Shown piece after piece: positions 52,686-60,613 of a stretch of DNA of 64,000 nucleotides (positions are counted from its first letter, which is position 1; each line of letters starts with the position of its first letter). The position numbers and the translations under genes were made by a program. Source of the DNA: Mycobacterium paraterrae (GTDB lineage: Bacteria > Actinomycetota > Actinomycetes > Mycobacteriales > Mycobacteriaceae); the NCBI RefSeq assembly GCF_022430545.2, contig NZ_CP092488.2:2666001-2730000 (forward strand). The letters are read 5' to 3'. The notes beneath the pieces were generated by a model that saw nothing but the letters and a program-made list of their open reading frames with translations, ran no database searches and was not told the DNA's origin.

Positions 52686-53789
52686 GTGAACTTCGCGTCC
52701 TCGCCCCGCCCGACGCTGGGAGTCGAATGGGAATTCGCGCTTGTCGACTCGCAGACGCGTGATCTGAGCAACGAAGCCACCGCGGTATTCGCCGAGATCG
52801 GCGAAAACCCGCACGTGCACAAGGAATTGCTGCGCAATACCGTCGAGGTCGTCACAGGTGTATGTGACAACACCGCGCAAGCGATGGACGATCTGCGATC
52901 CACGCTGAAGGCCGTCCTGCCGATCGTTCGGGAGCGTGGCATGGAGTTGTTCGGCGCGGGCACCCATCCGTTCGCGAGTTGGTCGACGCAGAAGCTGACC
53001 GACGCGCCGCGGTACGCGGAGCTGATCAAACGCACCCAGTGGTGGGGCCGGCAGATGCTCATCTGGGGCGTGCACGTCCATGTCGGGGTGTCCTCACCCG
53101 ACAAGGTGATGCCGGTGATGTCTGCTCTGCTGAATTGGTATCCGCATCTGCTCGCACTGTCGGCATCGTCGCCGTGGTGGGTGGGCGACGACACCGGATA
53201 CGCCAGCAACCGGGCCATGATGTTCCAACAGCTGCCCACCGCGGGTCTGCCGTTTCAGTTCGAAACGTGGTCGCAGTTCGAGGGTTTCGTCCACGACCAG
53301 AAAAAGACCGGAATCATCGAGGACGTCAACGAGGTGCGCTGGGACGTCCGGCCTTCGCCGCGCAACGGGACGCTCGAGGTACGTGTGTGCGACGGCGTCT
53401 CCAACATCGCCGAGCTCGGCGCGCTGGTGGCGTTGACGCACTGTCTGGTGGTCGATCTCGAGCGTCGGCTGGATGCCGGCGAAACGCTGCCGTCCATGCC
53501 GCCGTGGCACAACCAGGAAAACAAATGGCGCGCAGCCCGTTACGGGCTGGACTCCATCATCATCCTCGACGCCGACAGCAACGAGCGCCTGGTTACCGAC
53601 GACCTCGACGATCTGCTGACTCGACTGGAACCCGTTGCCGCGTCGCTGGATTGCGCCGATGAACTGGCTGCCGTGGCCGACATTCCGCGACGCGGGGCGT
53701 CCTACCAACGACAACGAAGGGTTGCCGAGGAGCACGACGGAGATTTGCGTGCCGTCGTTGATGCCTTGGTCGACGAGTTGGAGATCTGA
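52686..53789 (+). CDS. Glutamate-cysteine ligase family 2 protein (Rv0433, YbdK-like)
   Basis: 367 aa from GTG. Carboxylate-amine ligase of the GCS2 group: PTLGVEWEFALVDSQTRDLS, HKELLRNTVEVVTGVCDN, FGAGTHPFASW, RTQWWGRQMLIWGVHVHVG, LSASSPWWVGDDTGYASNRAMMFQQLPTAGLPFQF and VRWDVRPSPRNGTLEVRVCDGVSN. Enzymes of this group make gamma-glutamyl peptides; mycobacteria use mycothiol, so the product is uncertain. A TTG at 52641 inside sodC would add 15 unconserved residues. The stop overlaps the LON gene by one base. Confidence 0.9.
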   Translation: MNFASSPRPTLGVEWEFALVDSQTRDLSNEATAVFAEIGENPHVHKELLRNTVEVVTGVCDNTAQAMDDLRSTLKAVLPIVRERGMELFGAGTHPFASWSTQKLTDAPRYAELIKRTQWWGRQMLIWGVHVHVGVSSPDKVMPVMSALLNWYPHLLALSASSPWWVGDDTGYASNRAMMFQQLPTAGLPFQFETWSQFEGFVHDQKKTGIIEDVNEVRWDVRPSPRNGTLEVRVCDGVSNIAELGALVALTHCLVVDLERRLDAGETLPSMPPWHNQENKWRAARYGLDSIIILDADSNERLVTDDLDDLLTRLEPVAASLDCADELAAVADIPRRGASYQRQRRVAEEHDGDLRAVVDALVDELEI

Positions 53790-54439
53790 TGGAATCGGAA
53801 TTCGGTCGTTTGGCGATGTTTCCGCTGCAGTCGGCGTTTCTGCCCGGCGAGGAGCTGCCGTTGCAGGTCTTCGAACCGCGCTATGCCCAAATGGTACGAG
53901 ATTGCCTGCAGGACAACGCCCCGCGATTCGGTACGGTGCTGATCTCTCAGGGCCGAGAGGTCGGCGGTGACGACGTCCGCTGCGACGTGGGCACGGTCGC
54001 CAGGATTTCCGAGTGTGTGGAGATCGCCGGCTCGGGCCGGTTCATGCTGCGCTGCGAAACGGCCGAACGGATCAAGGTGTGCGAGTGGCTGCCCGACGAC
54101 CCGTATCCGCTTGCGGTGGTGGAGGAATGGCCCGATCAGCCGGGGGAGCCGGTGACCGCCTCGGACCTCGAGCAGGTCGAGGATCGGATGATGGGGCTGT
54201 TCGAACGGATCGCCAACGCCCGCGACCTGCAGGTGCCCGATCGGAGGGAAGTGCTCGGCTCCGGACTTGACTTCACCGACGCGGGAGAACGCTTGTACGC
54301 GTTGGCCTCTCGGATTCCGATCGGACCCGCGGACCGTTACTCCGTATTGTCCGCGCCGACAGCGCACGCGCGCTTGGACGCGCTCAACGAAGCGGTGGAG
54401 TCCGTGGCCGCGGTGATCGAATTTCAGCTCTCGCAGTAA
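53789..54439 (+). CDS. LON substrate-binding domain protein (Rv0434-like)
   Basis: 216 aa with only the N-terminal LON domain and no ATPase or protease: LAMFPLQSAFLPGEELPLQVFEPRYAQMVRDCLQ, FGTVLISQGREVGGDDVRCDVGTVARI, SGRFMLRCETAERIKV, and helices to the end. Such free LON domains may bind unfolded substrates; the exact role is unknown. Coupled to the upstream ligase by TGATG. Its last 16 nt overlap the end of the convergent methyltransferase gene. Confidence 0.88.
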   Translation: MESEFGRLAMFPLQSAFLPGEELPLQVFEPRYAQMVRDCLQDNAPRFGTVLISQGREVGGDDVRCDVGTVARISECVEIAGSGRFMLRCETAERIKVCEWLPDDPYPLAVVEEWPDQPGEPVTASDLEQVEDRMMGLFERIANARDLQVPDRREVLGSGLDFTDAGERLYALASRIPIGPADRYSVLSAPTAHARLDALNEAVESVAAVIEFQLSQ

Positions 54440-55317
54440 CGCAGCGGCGGCATCGCGGCCAGGCGTGCCTCGATGAAGACGCTACGTGGTGCCAGATCCA
54501 TCAGATGCTCGTCCGGCATCCGGTCGTATCGCCGCATCAGGTCGAGCCCCTCGATCGACGAGACCGACCAGTCGCGGTCCGTCAGCCATTGTCGTAGGTC
54601 CGCGCGCTCTTCGGCGAAGAGCAGGCTGGGAATGTCCTGCCCGCCGTCGCCCAGGAACTCACGACCCCGCTCCAGGTAATCGGCGTCGAAGGCGTTCGGA
54701 CTCAACGTTTCCACGGCGATCCGACTGCCCGGTGCGCTGAGCTCGACGAGCCGTTCGAACAACAGATCCTGGGCGACCGCCGGTAGGTAGGGCATCAGCC
54801 CCTCGGCCGACCAAGCGGTGGGCGTCGAGGGGTCAAAACCGGCTACTCGCAACGCCGTTGGCCAATCGCCCCGCAGGTCGATGGGCACGGCGCGATAGCC
54901 GACGGTGGGGCGGGCGTTTCGGGCGTCCAGTGTCTCGGCCTTGAACGCCAGCACCTGCGGCTGGTCGACCTCGTACACGGTGGTTCCGCTGACCCAGGGC
55001 AGCCGCCAGGCTCGGGCATCCAGCCCCGCGGCCAGAATCACGGCCTGGTCGATGCCGTTGGCCCCGGCGGCGATGAAGTATTCGTCGAACCACTTGGTCC
55101 GCGCGGCAGCGTAGTTCTGGACCAACGGCAGATGCCGGCCGACATCCGACGAATCCCAGCCTCGCGCGACGGCGGCGTCGACGAACAGCTGCGCGTACCG
55201 GTCGATGAACAGCGGACAGCCGGAATCGGTTTCAGCGGCCCGGGCCATCGCCACACCCAGCGCCGTGGCGCCGACGCTTTCGGTGATGTCCCAGCTGTCG
55301 TCGTCGGCCCGTGTCAT
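54424..55317 (-). CDS. SAM-dependent methyltransferase (LCMT-like, mycobacterial paralogue family)
   Basis: 297 aa. Member of the large mycobacterial family similar to leucine carboxyl methyltransferase: DDDSWDITESVGATALGVAMARA, CPLFIDRYAQLFVDAA, AARTKWFDEYF, AVILAAGLDARAWRLPW (SAM loop), YEVDQPQVLAFK, VPIDLRGDWPTAL, WSAEGLMPYLP. M. tuberculosis has many paralogues, with unknown acceptors. Start taken at the ATG giving MTRADDDSWDI; another ATG lies two codons upstream. Confidence 0.88.
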   Translation of the reverse strand: MTRADDDSWDITESVGATALGVAMARAAETDSGCPLFIDRYAQLFVDAAVARGWDSSDVGRHLPLVQNYAAARTKWFDEYFIAAGANGIDQAVILAAGLDARAWRLPWVSGTTVYEVDQPQVLAFKAETLDARNARPTVGYRAVPIDLRGDWPTALRVAGFDPSTPTAWSAEGLMPYLPAVAQDLLFERLVELSAPGSRIAVETLSPNAFDADYLERGREFLGDGGQDIPSLLFAEERADLRQWLTDRDWSVSSIEGLDLMRRYDRMPDEHLMDLAPRSVFIEARLAAMPPLRYCES

Positions 55318-55436
55318 GACCATCGCCCATCTCGCTTCTTCGGCCGTGCTGAATACGACGACAACGGTGTCGGAGACCAGGCTAATGAAAAACGAGCAGT
55401 TGTGCGGCGGTGGACTGCGCTGAGGCCGCGGAAACC

Positions 55437-56098
55437 TCAGAAGACGTGTAGCCGGCGTGCGATCCCGAGGTCGGCGGGGTCGCCCTTTGCGTCGATGCCC
55501 AGCGATTCCCAGCTGCCCCGCTGAGTCACCCAGCGGACGAACGCCGCTGCATCGCAATCGATTCGACTGGAAACATCGCCGCCACCGATCGTCAGCGTCC
55601 GGCTTTCCACGCTGGAGAGCCGAACCTCGACTGCGTCGTTCAGCCCGTCGAGGAGTTCCCGGTTCTGCTGGGGGAGGGCCGCTTCGATCCAGTCCAGCGT
55701 TGGTGCGAGCCGTAACGCGTCGGACGCCGGTGGTTCGTCGCCGAATGGCCCGTCGGGTGAGAACAGGTCGTATCTGATGTGGACGTAGTGCTCGAATGCG
55801 TAGGCGGTCGGCACGATCGCGGCCGGGTACGTTCCGACGTCTCCCAGCGGGACGTCGACATCCTGGCCCTGAATGGCTGCCATGATCTCCAGTCCCCGCG
55901 AGCTGGCAGTCTCGTAGTCGGTGAGCACCTCTTTGGGAGTCATCGATCGCCGGGACCCCACATACAAATCAGCCGCACGTTCCGAGCTCAAGCCAGTCGA
56001 GTCAGGCAACTTCGACATGTCGACGGCAAGCCAGAAGCTGCAGGCCATATGCGACACCACGTCCTGCACCGTCCACCCCGGACAGCCGGTGGGTCTCG
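55437..56098 (-). pseudogene. C-terminal part of mycothiol-dependent-isomerase-like gene, cut by IS
   Basis: About 220 codons that start abruptly at RPTGCPGWTVQDVVSHMA, the motif that normally follows a ~30-residue N-terminal helix in the maleylpyruvate-isomerase/DinB-like, mycothiol-dependent superfamily (His in VSHMA, later FEHYVHIRYDLF). The missing N-terminus is found intact on the far side of the IS element. Any product made from here would start inside IS sequence (MSAHGQFQL) and lack the first helix. Confidence 0.88.
56093..56098. repeat. Target-site duplication, left copy
   Basis: GTCTCG directly before the TGT... end of the element; the same six bases follow its ...ACA end at 58737. 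Joining the flanks across one copy restores an open frame with the family motif. Confidence 0.75.
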
Positions 56099-56229
56099 TG
56101 TCAATGGACAGCTGAAACTGCCCGTGGGCGGACATGAGAACTGCCCGTAGGTGGCCAATAAGAACTGCCCAGTGGCGGACACGAATCTGCCCATTAGGGT
56201 GTGTCCGCCACCGGTGGTTGAGGCCGTTG

Positions 56230-57006
56230 TCAGCTCAAGGGTTTGACTCCCTTCCCGTGCAGGGCTTGGGCCAGCCGCACGGAGTCTCCGCTGGTCTGGC
56301 ACAGGTGCGCGTGATGCAGCAGCCGGTCCACGGTGGCAGTCGCCAACGTCTTGGGCATCAGCTCATCGAAACCACTGGGGTGCAGGTTCGATGAGATCGC
56401 CACCGAGCGCCGTTCATAGGCGGCCTCGACGATGCGGTAGAGCCCTTCAGCGGCATCGGCACCGACGGGCAACAGTCCAACGTCGTCAATCACCACGAGC
56501 TCGGCACGCACGATCTTGGCCACGGCCTTGCCCAACGAATCGTCAGCGCGGTGCGCCCGAACCAGGACCCCGATCTGCTCGAGGGTGAACCACGCCACCG
56601 GCATCCCGGCTTCGATGACCTTCTGCCCCAACGCTTCGAGGAAGAACGTCTTGCCGGTGCCAGCGGGCCCGCAGACCACCAGGTTCTCCCGACGACCCAC
56701 CCACTCCAGGGTCTGTAGCGCCTGCTGGGTCGGTAACGGGATCGACGACGCATTGGGGTCCCACACGTCGAATGTCTTCCCGGTCGGGAAGCCGGCGGCT
56801 TTGCGGCGGGCGGCCAGCATGGACCGGGCCCGGCCGGCGGACTCCTCGGTCAGCAGCGCTTTGATCACCTCGGTGGGGTCCCAGCGTTGAGCTCGGGCAG
56901 TGGCCAGCACGTCGGCGGCGATCGCGCGGGCGTGCGGCAACCGCAGCCCACGCATCAGCGCTTCGACGTCGGCGGGTAGCGACGCGGTGGTCGTGGTGGT
57001 AGTCAC
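56230..57006 (-). CDS. istB: IS21-type transposition helper ATPase IstB
   Basis: 258 aa AAA+ protein. Walker A CGPAGTGKTFFLEALG (~103-118), Walker B LVVIDDVGLLP (~163-173), sensor SSNLHPSGFDELMP. IstB remodels target DNA and activates IstA. Its ATG overlaps the istA stop by 4 nt (ATGA). Confidence 0.95.
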   Translation of the reverse strand: MTTTTTTASLPADVEALMRGLRLPHARAIAADVLATARAQRWDPTEVIKALLTEESAGRARSMLAARRKAAGFPTGKTFDVWDPNASSIPLPTQQALQTLEWVGRRENLVVCGPAGTGKTFFLEALGQKVIEAGMPVAWFTLEQIGVLVRAHRADDSLGKAVAKIVRAELVVIDDVGLLPVGADAAEGLYRIVEAAYERRSVAISSNLHPSGFDELMPKTLATATVDRLLHHAHLCQTSGDSVRLAQALHGKGVKPLS

Positions 57007-58520
57007 GCGATGCCTGCCTCGTCAGCGTCGATAACGTTGCGGCCGAATAAGTTCCACCCACTGGTTCCTTGCGCCAGGGAGGTGTCTTCGTCGGCGCCGC
57101 GGCGAGTGGTGTCCATGCCCTTGCTGGCGAGGATGGAATCAAGGTCACCGGTGGCGAAGCGACCGTGCACGCCAGCATGCCCGAGCGCCCAGTCGACATC
57201 GGCGCGGCCGGTTAACGCCGACAGTTCCACCGCGTGGGCCATCTTCTGCAGGATCCGTTCGGTGCCGACGGCGGCGGCTTCTTTGAGCCACACCGCCGCA
57301 CCCGGCCCCAGCGCCAGGAAGGTCTGCTCACTGACAGTGCGGGCCCGCACCCGGTAATCACCGGGCACCTTGTCCCGATGCTCAGGGAAGTGGTCATCGT
57401 TGATGGCGGGACTACCGGGGGCGGCGCGGCGATGCCGCGCCACCTCCACCGGGCCGCCGCCATCAAGAGCGCAGATCACCACCTCATCGGTGCCGTCGTG
57501 GTCACGGATCCACACTGTCTGGCCCAGAAGAGTTGCGGGCAGCGAGTATTGGCAGTGGTCGAAGGTGACCATCGGGGTGTTGTCGGGAACCCGGCGGGTC
57601 ACCCCCAACGCGGCGGTGTGGGGCAGGTCAGGAACCGCGTGCAGGGCCGGGCGTTCCTGAATGAGCATCTCGGCCGGCCGGCGTCCCGTGATCCGGTGCA
57701 CGCGGGCGTTGATCTCGGTGGTGAAACCGGCGCATGCGGCTTCGACGTCGGCGAACGAGTCGTACTGCGGCAGGAGGTTGGTCTCAGTAGGCACGATGTC
57801 GGCTTTGGCGAGCTTCACCGCGTTCTCCACCCCACCCTTGGTGGCTGGGTCGGCGGGTTCACACGTCAGCACCGAAAGGCCGTAGTAGCGGCCGAAGGTG
57901 ACCGCGGCCCGGTTGCGGACCGGAACTCCGGCGATGTGTCCAGTGGTGACGGTCTTCTCGTTGTCGGTGAGCAGGTAGGTCGGAGCACCACCGACGATGC
58001 GAAAGATGCGGTCCAGGCCGGCGAAGACACTGGGTGCGGTGCGGTCCCGCAAAGCCACCACGACGCGGTAGCGGCTCCACGCCAGCCACGCCACGAGCAG
58101 CACGATCTTGCGGCCGGCGACAAGGGGGCCGTCGGCGAAGTCGTACTGTAGCCACAGTCCTGGCTCGGTGATCCAGGGCCGGTGCACGCGTGTATTGCCA
58201 AGGCGCCATTGCGCTTTGATCTCCGCCAACGAACGGCGGGTGGTGCGGTCGGTGCCGGTGTAGCCCAACGCCACCAGCTTGTCGTGGGCTTTGTCGCCGC
58301 GGATCTTGCCCTTCGAATCAGCGACCCAGGTTTCCAGCAGGTCGCGCCAATCATCGATCATCCGGGCCCGCCGCGTGGCCGGGGGCAGCCCAGCGTTGCG
58401 ATCCTCGACCGCTTTCTTCACGGTGTGGTGCGAGCACCCACACAGCTCGGCCGCGGCGCGGTAGGACCCGGTCAGGTCGTAGGCATTGAGTATTTCCATG
58501 AGTTCTCCGTCAGACTTCAA
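57003..58520 (-). CDS. istA: IS21-type DDE transposase IstA
   Basis: 505 aa. N-terminal helix-turn-helix (SYRAAAELCGCSHHTVKKAVEDR, ~17-40), then a DDE integrase core: first Asp in LQYDFADGPL, second in LLTDNEKTVT, Glu in KGGVENAVKLAK. The C-terminal beta domain follows. The TTG start (MKSDGELMEILNAYD) has AGGAGAG six bases upstream, so I prefer it over the ATG seven codons later. Confidence 0.94.
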   Translation of the reverse strand: MKSDGELMEILNAYDLTGSYRAAAELCGCSHHTVKKAVEDRNAGLPPATRRARMIDDWRDLLETWVADSKGKIRGDKAHDKLVALGYTGTDRTTRRSLAEIKAQWRLGNTRVHRPWITEPGLWLQYDFADGPLVAGRKIVLLVAWLAWSRYRVVVALRDRTAPSVFAGLDRIFRIVGGAPTYLLTDNEKTVTTGHIAGVPVRNRAAVTFGRYYGLSVLTCEPADPATKGGVENAVKLAKADIVPTETNLLPQYDSFADVEAACAGFTTEINARVHRITGRRPAEMLIQERPALHAVPDLPHTAALGVTRRVPDNTPMVTFDHCQYSLPATLLGQTVWIRDHDGTDEVVICALDGGGPVEVARHRRAAPGSPAINDDHFPEHRDKVPGDYRVRARTVSEQTFLALGPGAAVWLKEAAAVGTERILQKMAHAVELSALTGRADVDWALGHAGVHGRFATGDLDSILASKGMDTTRRGADEDTSLAQGTSGWNLFGRNVIDADEAGIA

Positions 58521-58736
58521 GTAGGTCTCTCCTGGGGTTGTCGGGTCGACTAGGCATCGACATCGAAACCGCAGGAGAGGCCGCCCCAGCGCAGACGCGC
58601 CGAACGACATCAAGTAGGTCTGGGCAGATTCATGGCCGCCTGCGGGCACTTTCGTATCCGCCGGTGGGCAGTTCTTATTGGCCGCGAACGGGCACTTTCA
58701 TGTCCGCCAGTGGGCAGTTTTTCATGTCCGCCGACA

Positions 58737-58742
58737 GTCTCG
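58737..58742. repeat. Target-site duplication, right copy
   Basis: GTCTCG directly after the ...GACA end of the element; pairs with 56093-56098. IS21 elements usually make 4-, 5- or 8-bp duplications, so one of the six matching bases may be chance. Confidence 0.7.
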
Positions 58743-58827
58743 ACCACACGGAGTCGTCGGCGTCGCGGCACAGCGTCAGCAGTGTCGTGCGGTCGGCCTC
58801 AATTGCTTCAAGTGCGGAACTGGGCAT
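58737..58827 (-). pseudogene. N-terminal part of the IS-split isomerase-like gene
   Basis: Thirty codons: MPSSALEAIEADRTTLLTLC then RDADDSVWSR, up to the IS end. GGAGGGAA lies nine bases before the ATG, so the original start and ribosome-binding site are intact. Joined to the left fragment it reads VWSRPTGCPGWTVQDVV, the standard family motif. It is divergent from the tetR gene and its palindromic operator, so it was probably a TetR-controlled gene before insertion. Confidence 0.88.
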
Positions 58828-58895
58828 CGCGGTGTTCCCTCCGATTGGTAGGACTATCTGGTACGACGGGCGAATTAGAACGGTGATCACAAACC

Positions 58896-58931
58896 TACAT
58901 ACGGTATGTATGAAGATACATACCGTATGTA
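58896..58931. promoter_or_regulatory. 36-bp perfect inverted repeat, TetR operator
   Basis: TACATACGGTATGTAT and its exact reverse complement are separated by GAAG. Each arm itself contains a near-palindrome (ATACGGTAT), which suggests two TetR dimers. It lies 16 bp before the tetR ATG and 68 bp before the divergent gene start, so it can control both. Confidence 0.85.
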
Positions 58932-58947
58932 TGAAAGGCAACAGCTG

Positions 58948-59553
58948 ATGAATGCGACGCGTCGGACGCAGGCCGAGCGGGCTGCCGGAACGCAGGAGGC
59001 GCTGATCGGGGCCGCTCGATCGCTGTTCGCCGCACACGGATTCGCCGATGTCGCGCTCGAAACGATCGTGCGTACCGCGGGCGTGACCCGCGGGGCCCTT
59101 TATCACCACTTCGCCGACAAGACCGAGCTGTTCGCTGCCGTATTCGAACGGGTGGAGGGCGAACTTGCCGCGCGAATGGGTGAGGTGATCGCCGCGTCGA
59201 ATCAGACCGACCCGGTGACCATCATGCGGTTGGGCGTCGATTTCTGGTTGGACGCCACATCTGATCCAGAGGTGCAACGCATCGTGCTTGTCGACGCGCC
59301 GGCTGTGCTGGGCTGGGCGCGATGGACTGAGATCGGTAACCGCTACAACATCGGGCTGGTGCGCGACCTGCTGGCCGGCGCCATCGAGATCGGCCGGATA
59401 CCGCCGCAGCCGGTCGAAGCGACCGCACTGACGATGCTCGGCGCCATGCGCGAGGCGACCCTCTACGTGGCGCGGGCCGACGATCATGACCGGGCGCGCC
59501 AAGAAGCCGGCGCCGTCATGACTCGCCTCATTCACGCGTTGAGCGTTAGCTGA
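58948..59553 (+). CDS. TetR family regulator
   Basis: 201 aa. N-terminal HTH: RTQAERAAGTQEALIGAARSLFAAHGFADVALETIVRTAGVTRGALYHHFADKTELFAAVFE; ligand-binding helices follow (VLVDAPAVLGWARWTEIGNRYNIGLVRDLL, a segment common in one TetR subgroup). The ATG is chosen because upstream in-frame starts at 58906 and 58927 fall inside the operator. Likely autoregulated. The nearest possible targets are the IS-split gene (divergent) and the downstream MTHFR-like operon. Confidence 0.88.
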   Translation: MNATRRTQAERAAGTQEALIGAARSLFAAHGFADVALETIVRTAGVTRGALYHHFADKTELFAAVFERVEGELAARMGEVIAASNQTDPVTIMRLGVDFWLDATSDPEVQRIVLVDAPAVLGWARWTEIGNRYNIGLVRDLLAGAIEIGRIPPQPVEATALTMLGAMREATLYVARADDHDRARQEAGAVMTRLIHALSVS

Positions 59554-59635
59554 CATCTCAGCCCAGGCGTTTTTCGGCCGGTGCGAGCGGGTATCTGGTC
59601 CGCAGCCGGCGGCGGCTGGGACGGGTGGTGGATGA

Positions 59636-60613
59636 TTGGTCGACGACGACTGTCCCAAGCGCATGCTGTACGGACCCTGCGGTGGTGTCAAACCCGACGG
59701 GCAATGCGAAATGCGTCCCGGGCCTTGCGCTTTCGACCGCCCGGTGCCGTGGGCCGACGTCCCGGCACAGCCGGCCCCGGTCGCGGCGCCGCTGATCCTC
59801 ACCGATTTCAGTTGTGCGCCGTTCGACGCCGGCGACGTCGCTGCCACCGCCGCTACGCTCGCCTCGAGTTGCGACGCGGTGTTGGTGGGCGAGCACCAGA
59901 ACCGGCCCGATTTTCCTCCGACGCTGATGAGCCAACTGATCCTCGACGAAGGCGTCACACCGTGGATCACGTTGTCCTGTCGCGACCGCAATCGCATTGT
60001 CCTGGAACAGGAATTGCGCGGGCTTCGGTTCACGGGCGCGACGACGGTGTTCTGCGTGACCGGTGACGGCCGCGGCTACGACGTGCGCCCCGACGTGACG
60101 CAGACCTTCGATTTGGACGGGCCGCGGCTGGTGTCGCTTGCCGCCTCGCTCGACATGGTTGCCGCGGTGCCCGAAACTCCCACGGCGCCGCCGACTCACG
60201 CGCGGGCGGCGCGGCTGGTCGAGAAGCAGCGCGCCGGCGCGAGCCTGGCGGTGCTCAACCACGTGTCGTCAGCCCCGGCGTTGTCGGCCTTCATGGACGA
60301 CGCGCGGTCCGCGGGATTACGGATGCCGGTGCTGGCCGCGGTCGCGGTGTTCACCGACGTGGTGTCGGCCGCCGTGTTGCAGGGTTTGCCGGGTTTGGAA
60401 CTTGACCCGGCAGTGGTCGAGGGAGTGGTGAATGCGGCCGACCCGATCGAGGCGGGTATCGAGGCGGCCGTCACCGAGGCGCGAGAATTGCTGGCTATCA
60501 ACGGGATCGACGGAGTCAACCTCTCCGGTTTGGCATCAGCGTCCGGTACGCGGCGCGGTGCGGAGATCAAAGCCGAGGTCGGCGCACGGATTCGAAGGGA
60601 GCATGCGTCATGA
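59636..60613 (+). CDS. Methylenetetrahydrofolate reductase-like protein with N-terminal Cys motif
   Basis: 325 aa. It begins with CPKRMLYGPCGGVKPDGQCEM, the Cys-rich signature of the MTHFR_C domain (normally a separate or C-terminal unit in acetogen MTHFR systems). A MetF-like barrel follows: TDFSCAPFDAGDVAATA, TPWITLSCRDRNRIVLEQELRGL, TTVFCVTGDGRG, then GVNLSGLASASGTRRG. The TTG start is fixed by an in-frame stop directly upstream. Substrate and cofactor use (F420, NADH or flavin) are open. Its stop overlaps the methyltransferase gene by 4 nt. Confidence 0.75.
   Translation: MVDDDCPKRMLYGPCGGVKPDGQCEMRPGPCAFDRPVPWADVPAQPAPVAAPLILTDFSCAPFDAGDVAATAATLASSCDAVLVGEHQNRPDFPPTLMSQLILDEGVTPWITLSCRDRNRIVLEQELRGLRFTGATTVFCVTGDGRGYDVRPDVTQTFDLDGPRLVSLAASLDMVAAVPETPTAPPTHARAARLVEKQRAGASLAVLNHVSSAPALSAFMDDARSAGLRMPVLAAVAVFTDVVSAAVLQGLPGLELDPAVVEGVVNAADPIEAGIEAAVTEARELLAINGIDGVNLSGLASASGTRRGAEIKAEVGARIRREHAS

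Larger units (their letters stand above)
56099..58736 (-). mobile_element. IS21-family insertion sequence
   Basis: About 2.64 kb with ends TGTC...GACA, two overlapping transposition genes (istA, istB) and multiple terminal repeats. At the left end CTGCCC-type units recur at 56118, 56141, 56165 and 56187. At the right end, inverted, they recur at 58712, ~58689, 58666, 58644 and 58622 (22-24 bp period), each followed by GGCGGACATGA-like bases. Multiple terminal repeats are an IS21 trait. The genes are intact, so the element may be active. It interrupts an isomerase-like gene. Confidence 0.9.

Noticed and set aside
56107..58737. Alternative target duplication GACAG with IS limits 56112-58732
   Set aside because: The rejoined gene would also be in frame but would insert LSIDT before RPTGCPGW and leave IS ends without TG/CA; the GTCTCG solution gives matching TGTC/GACA ends and the family motif.
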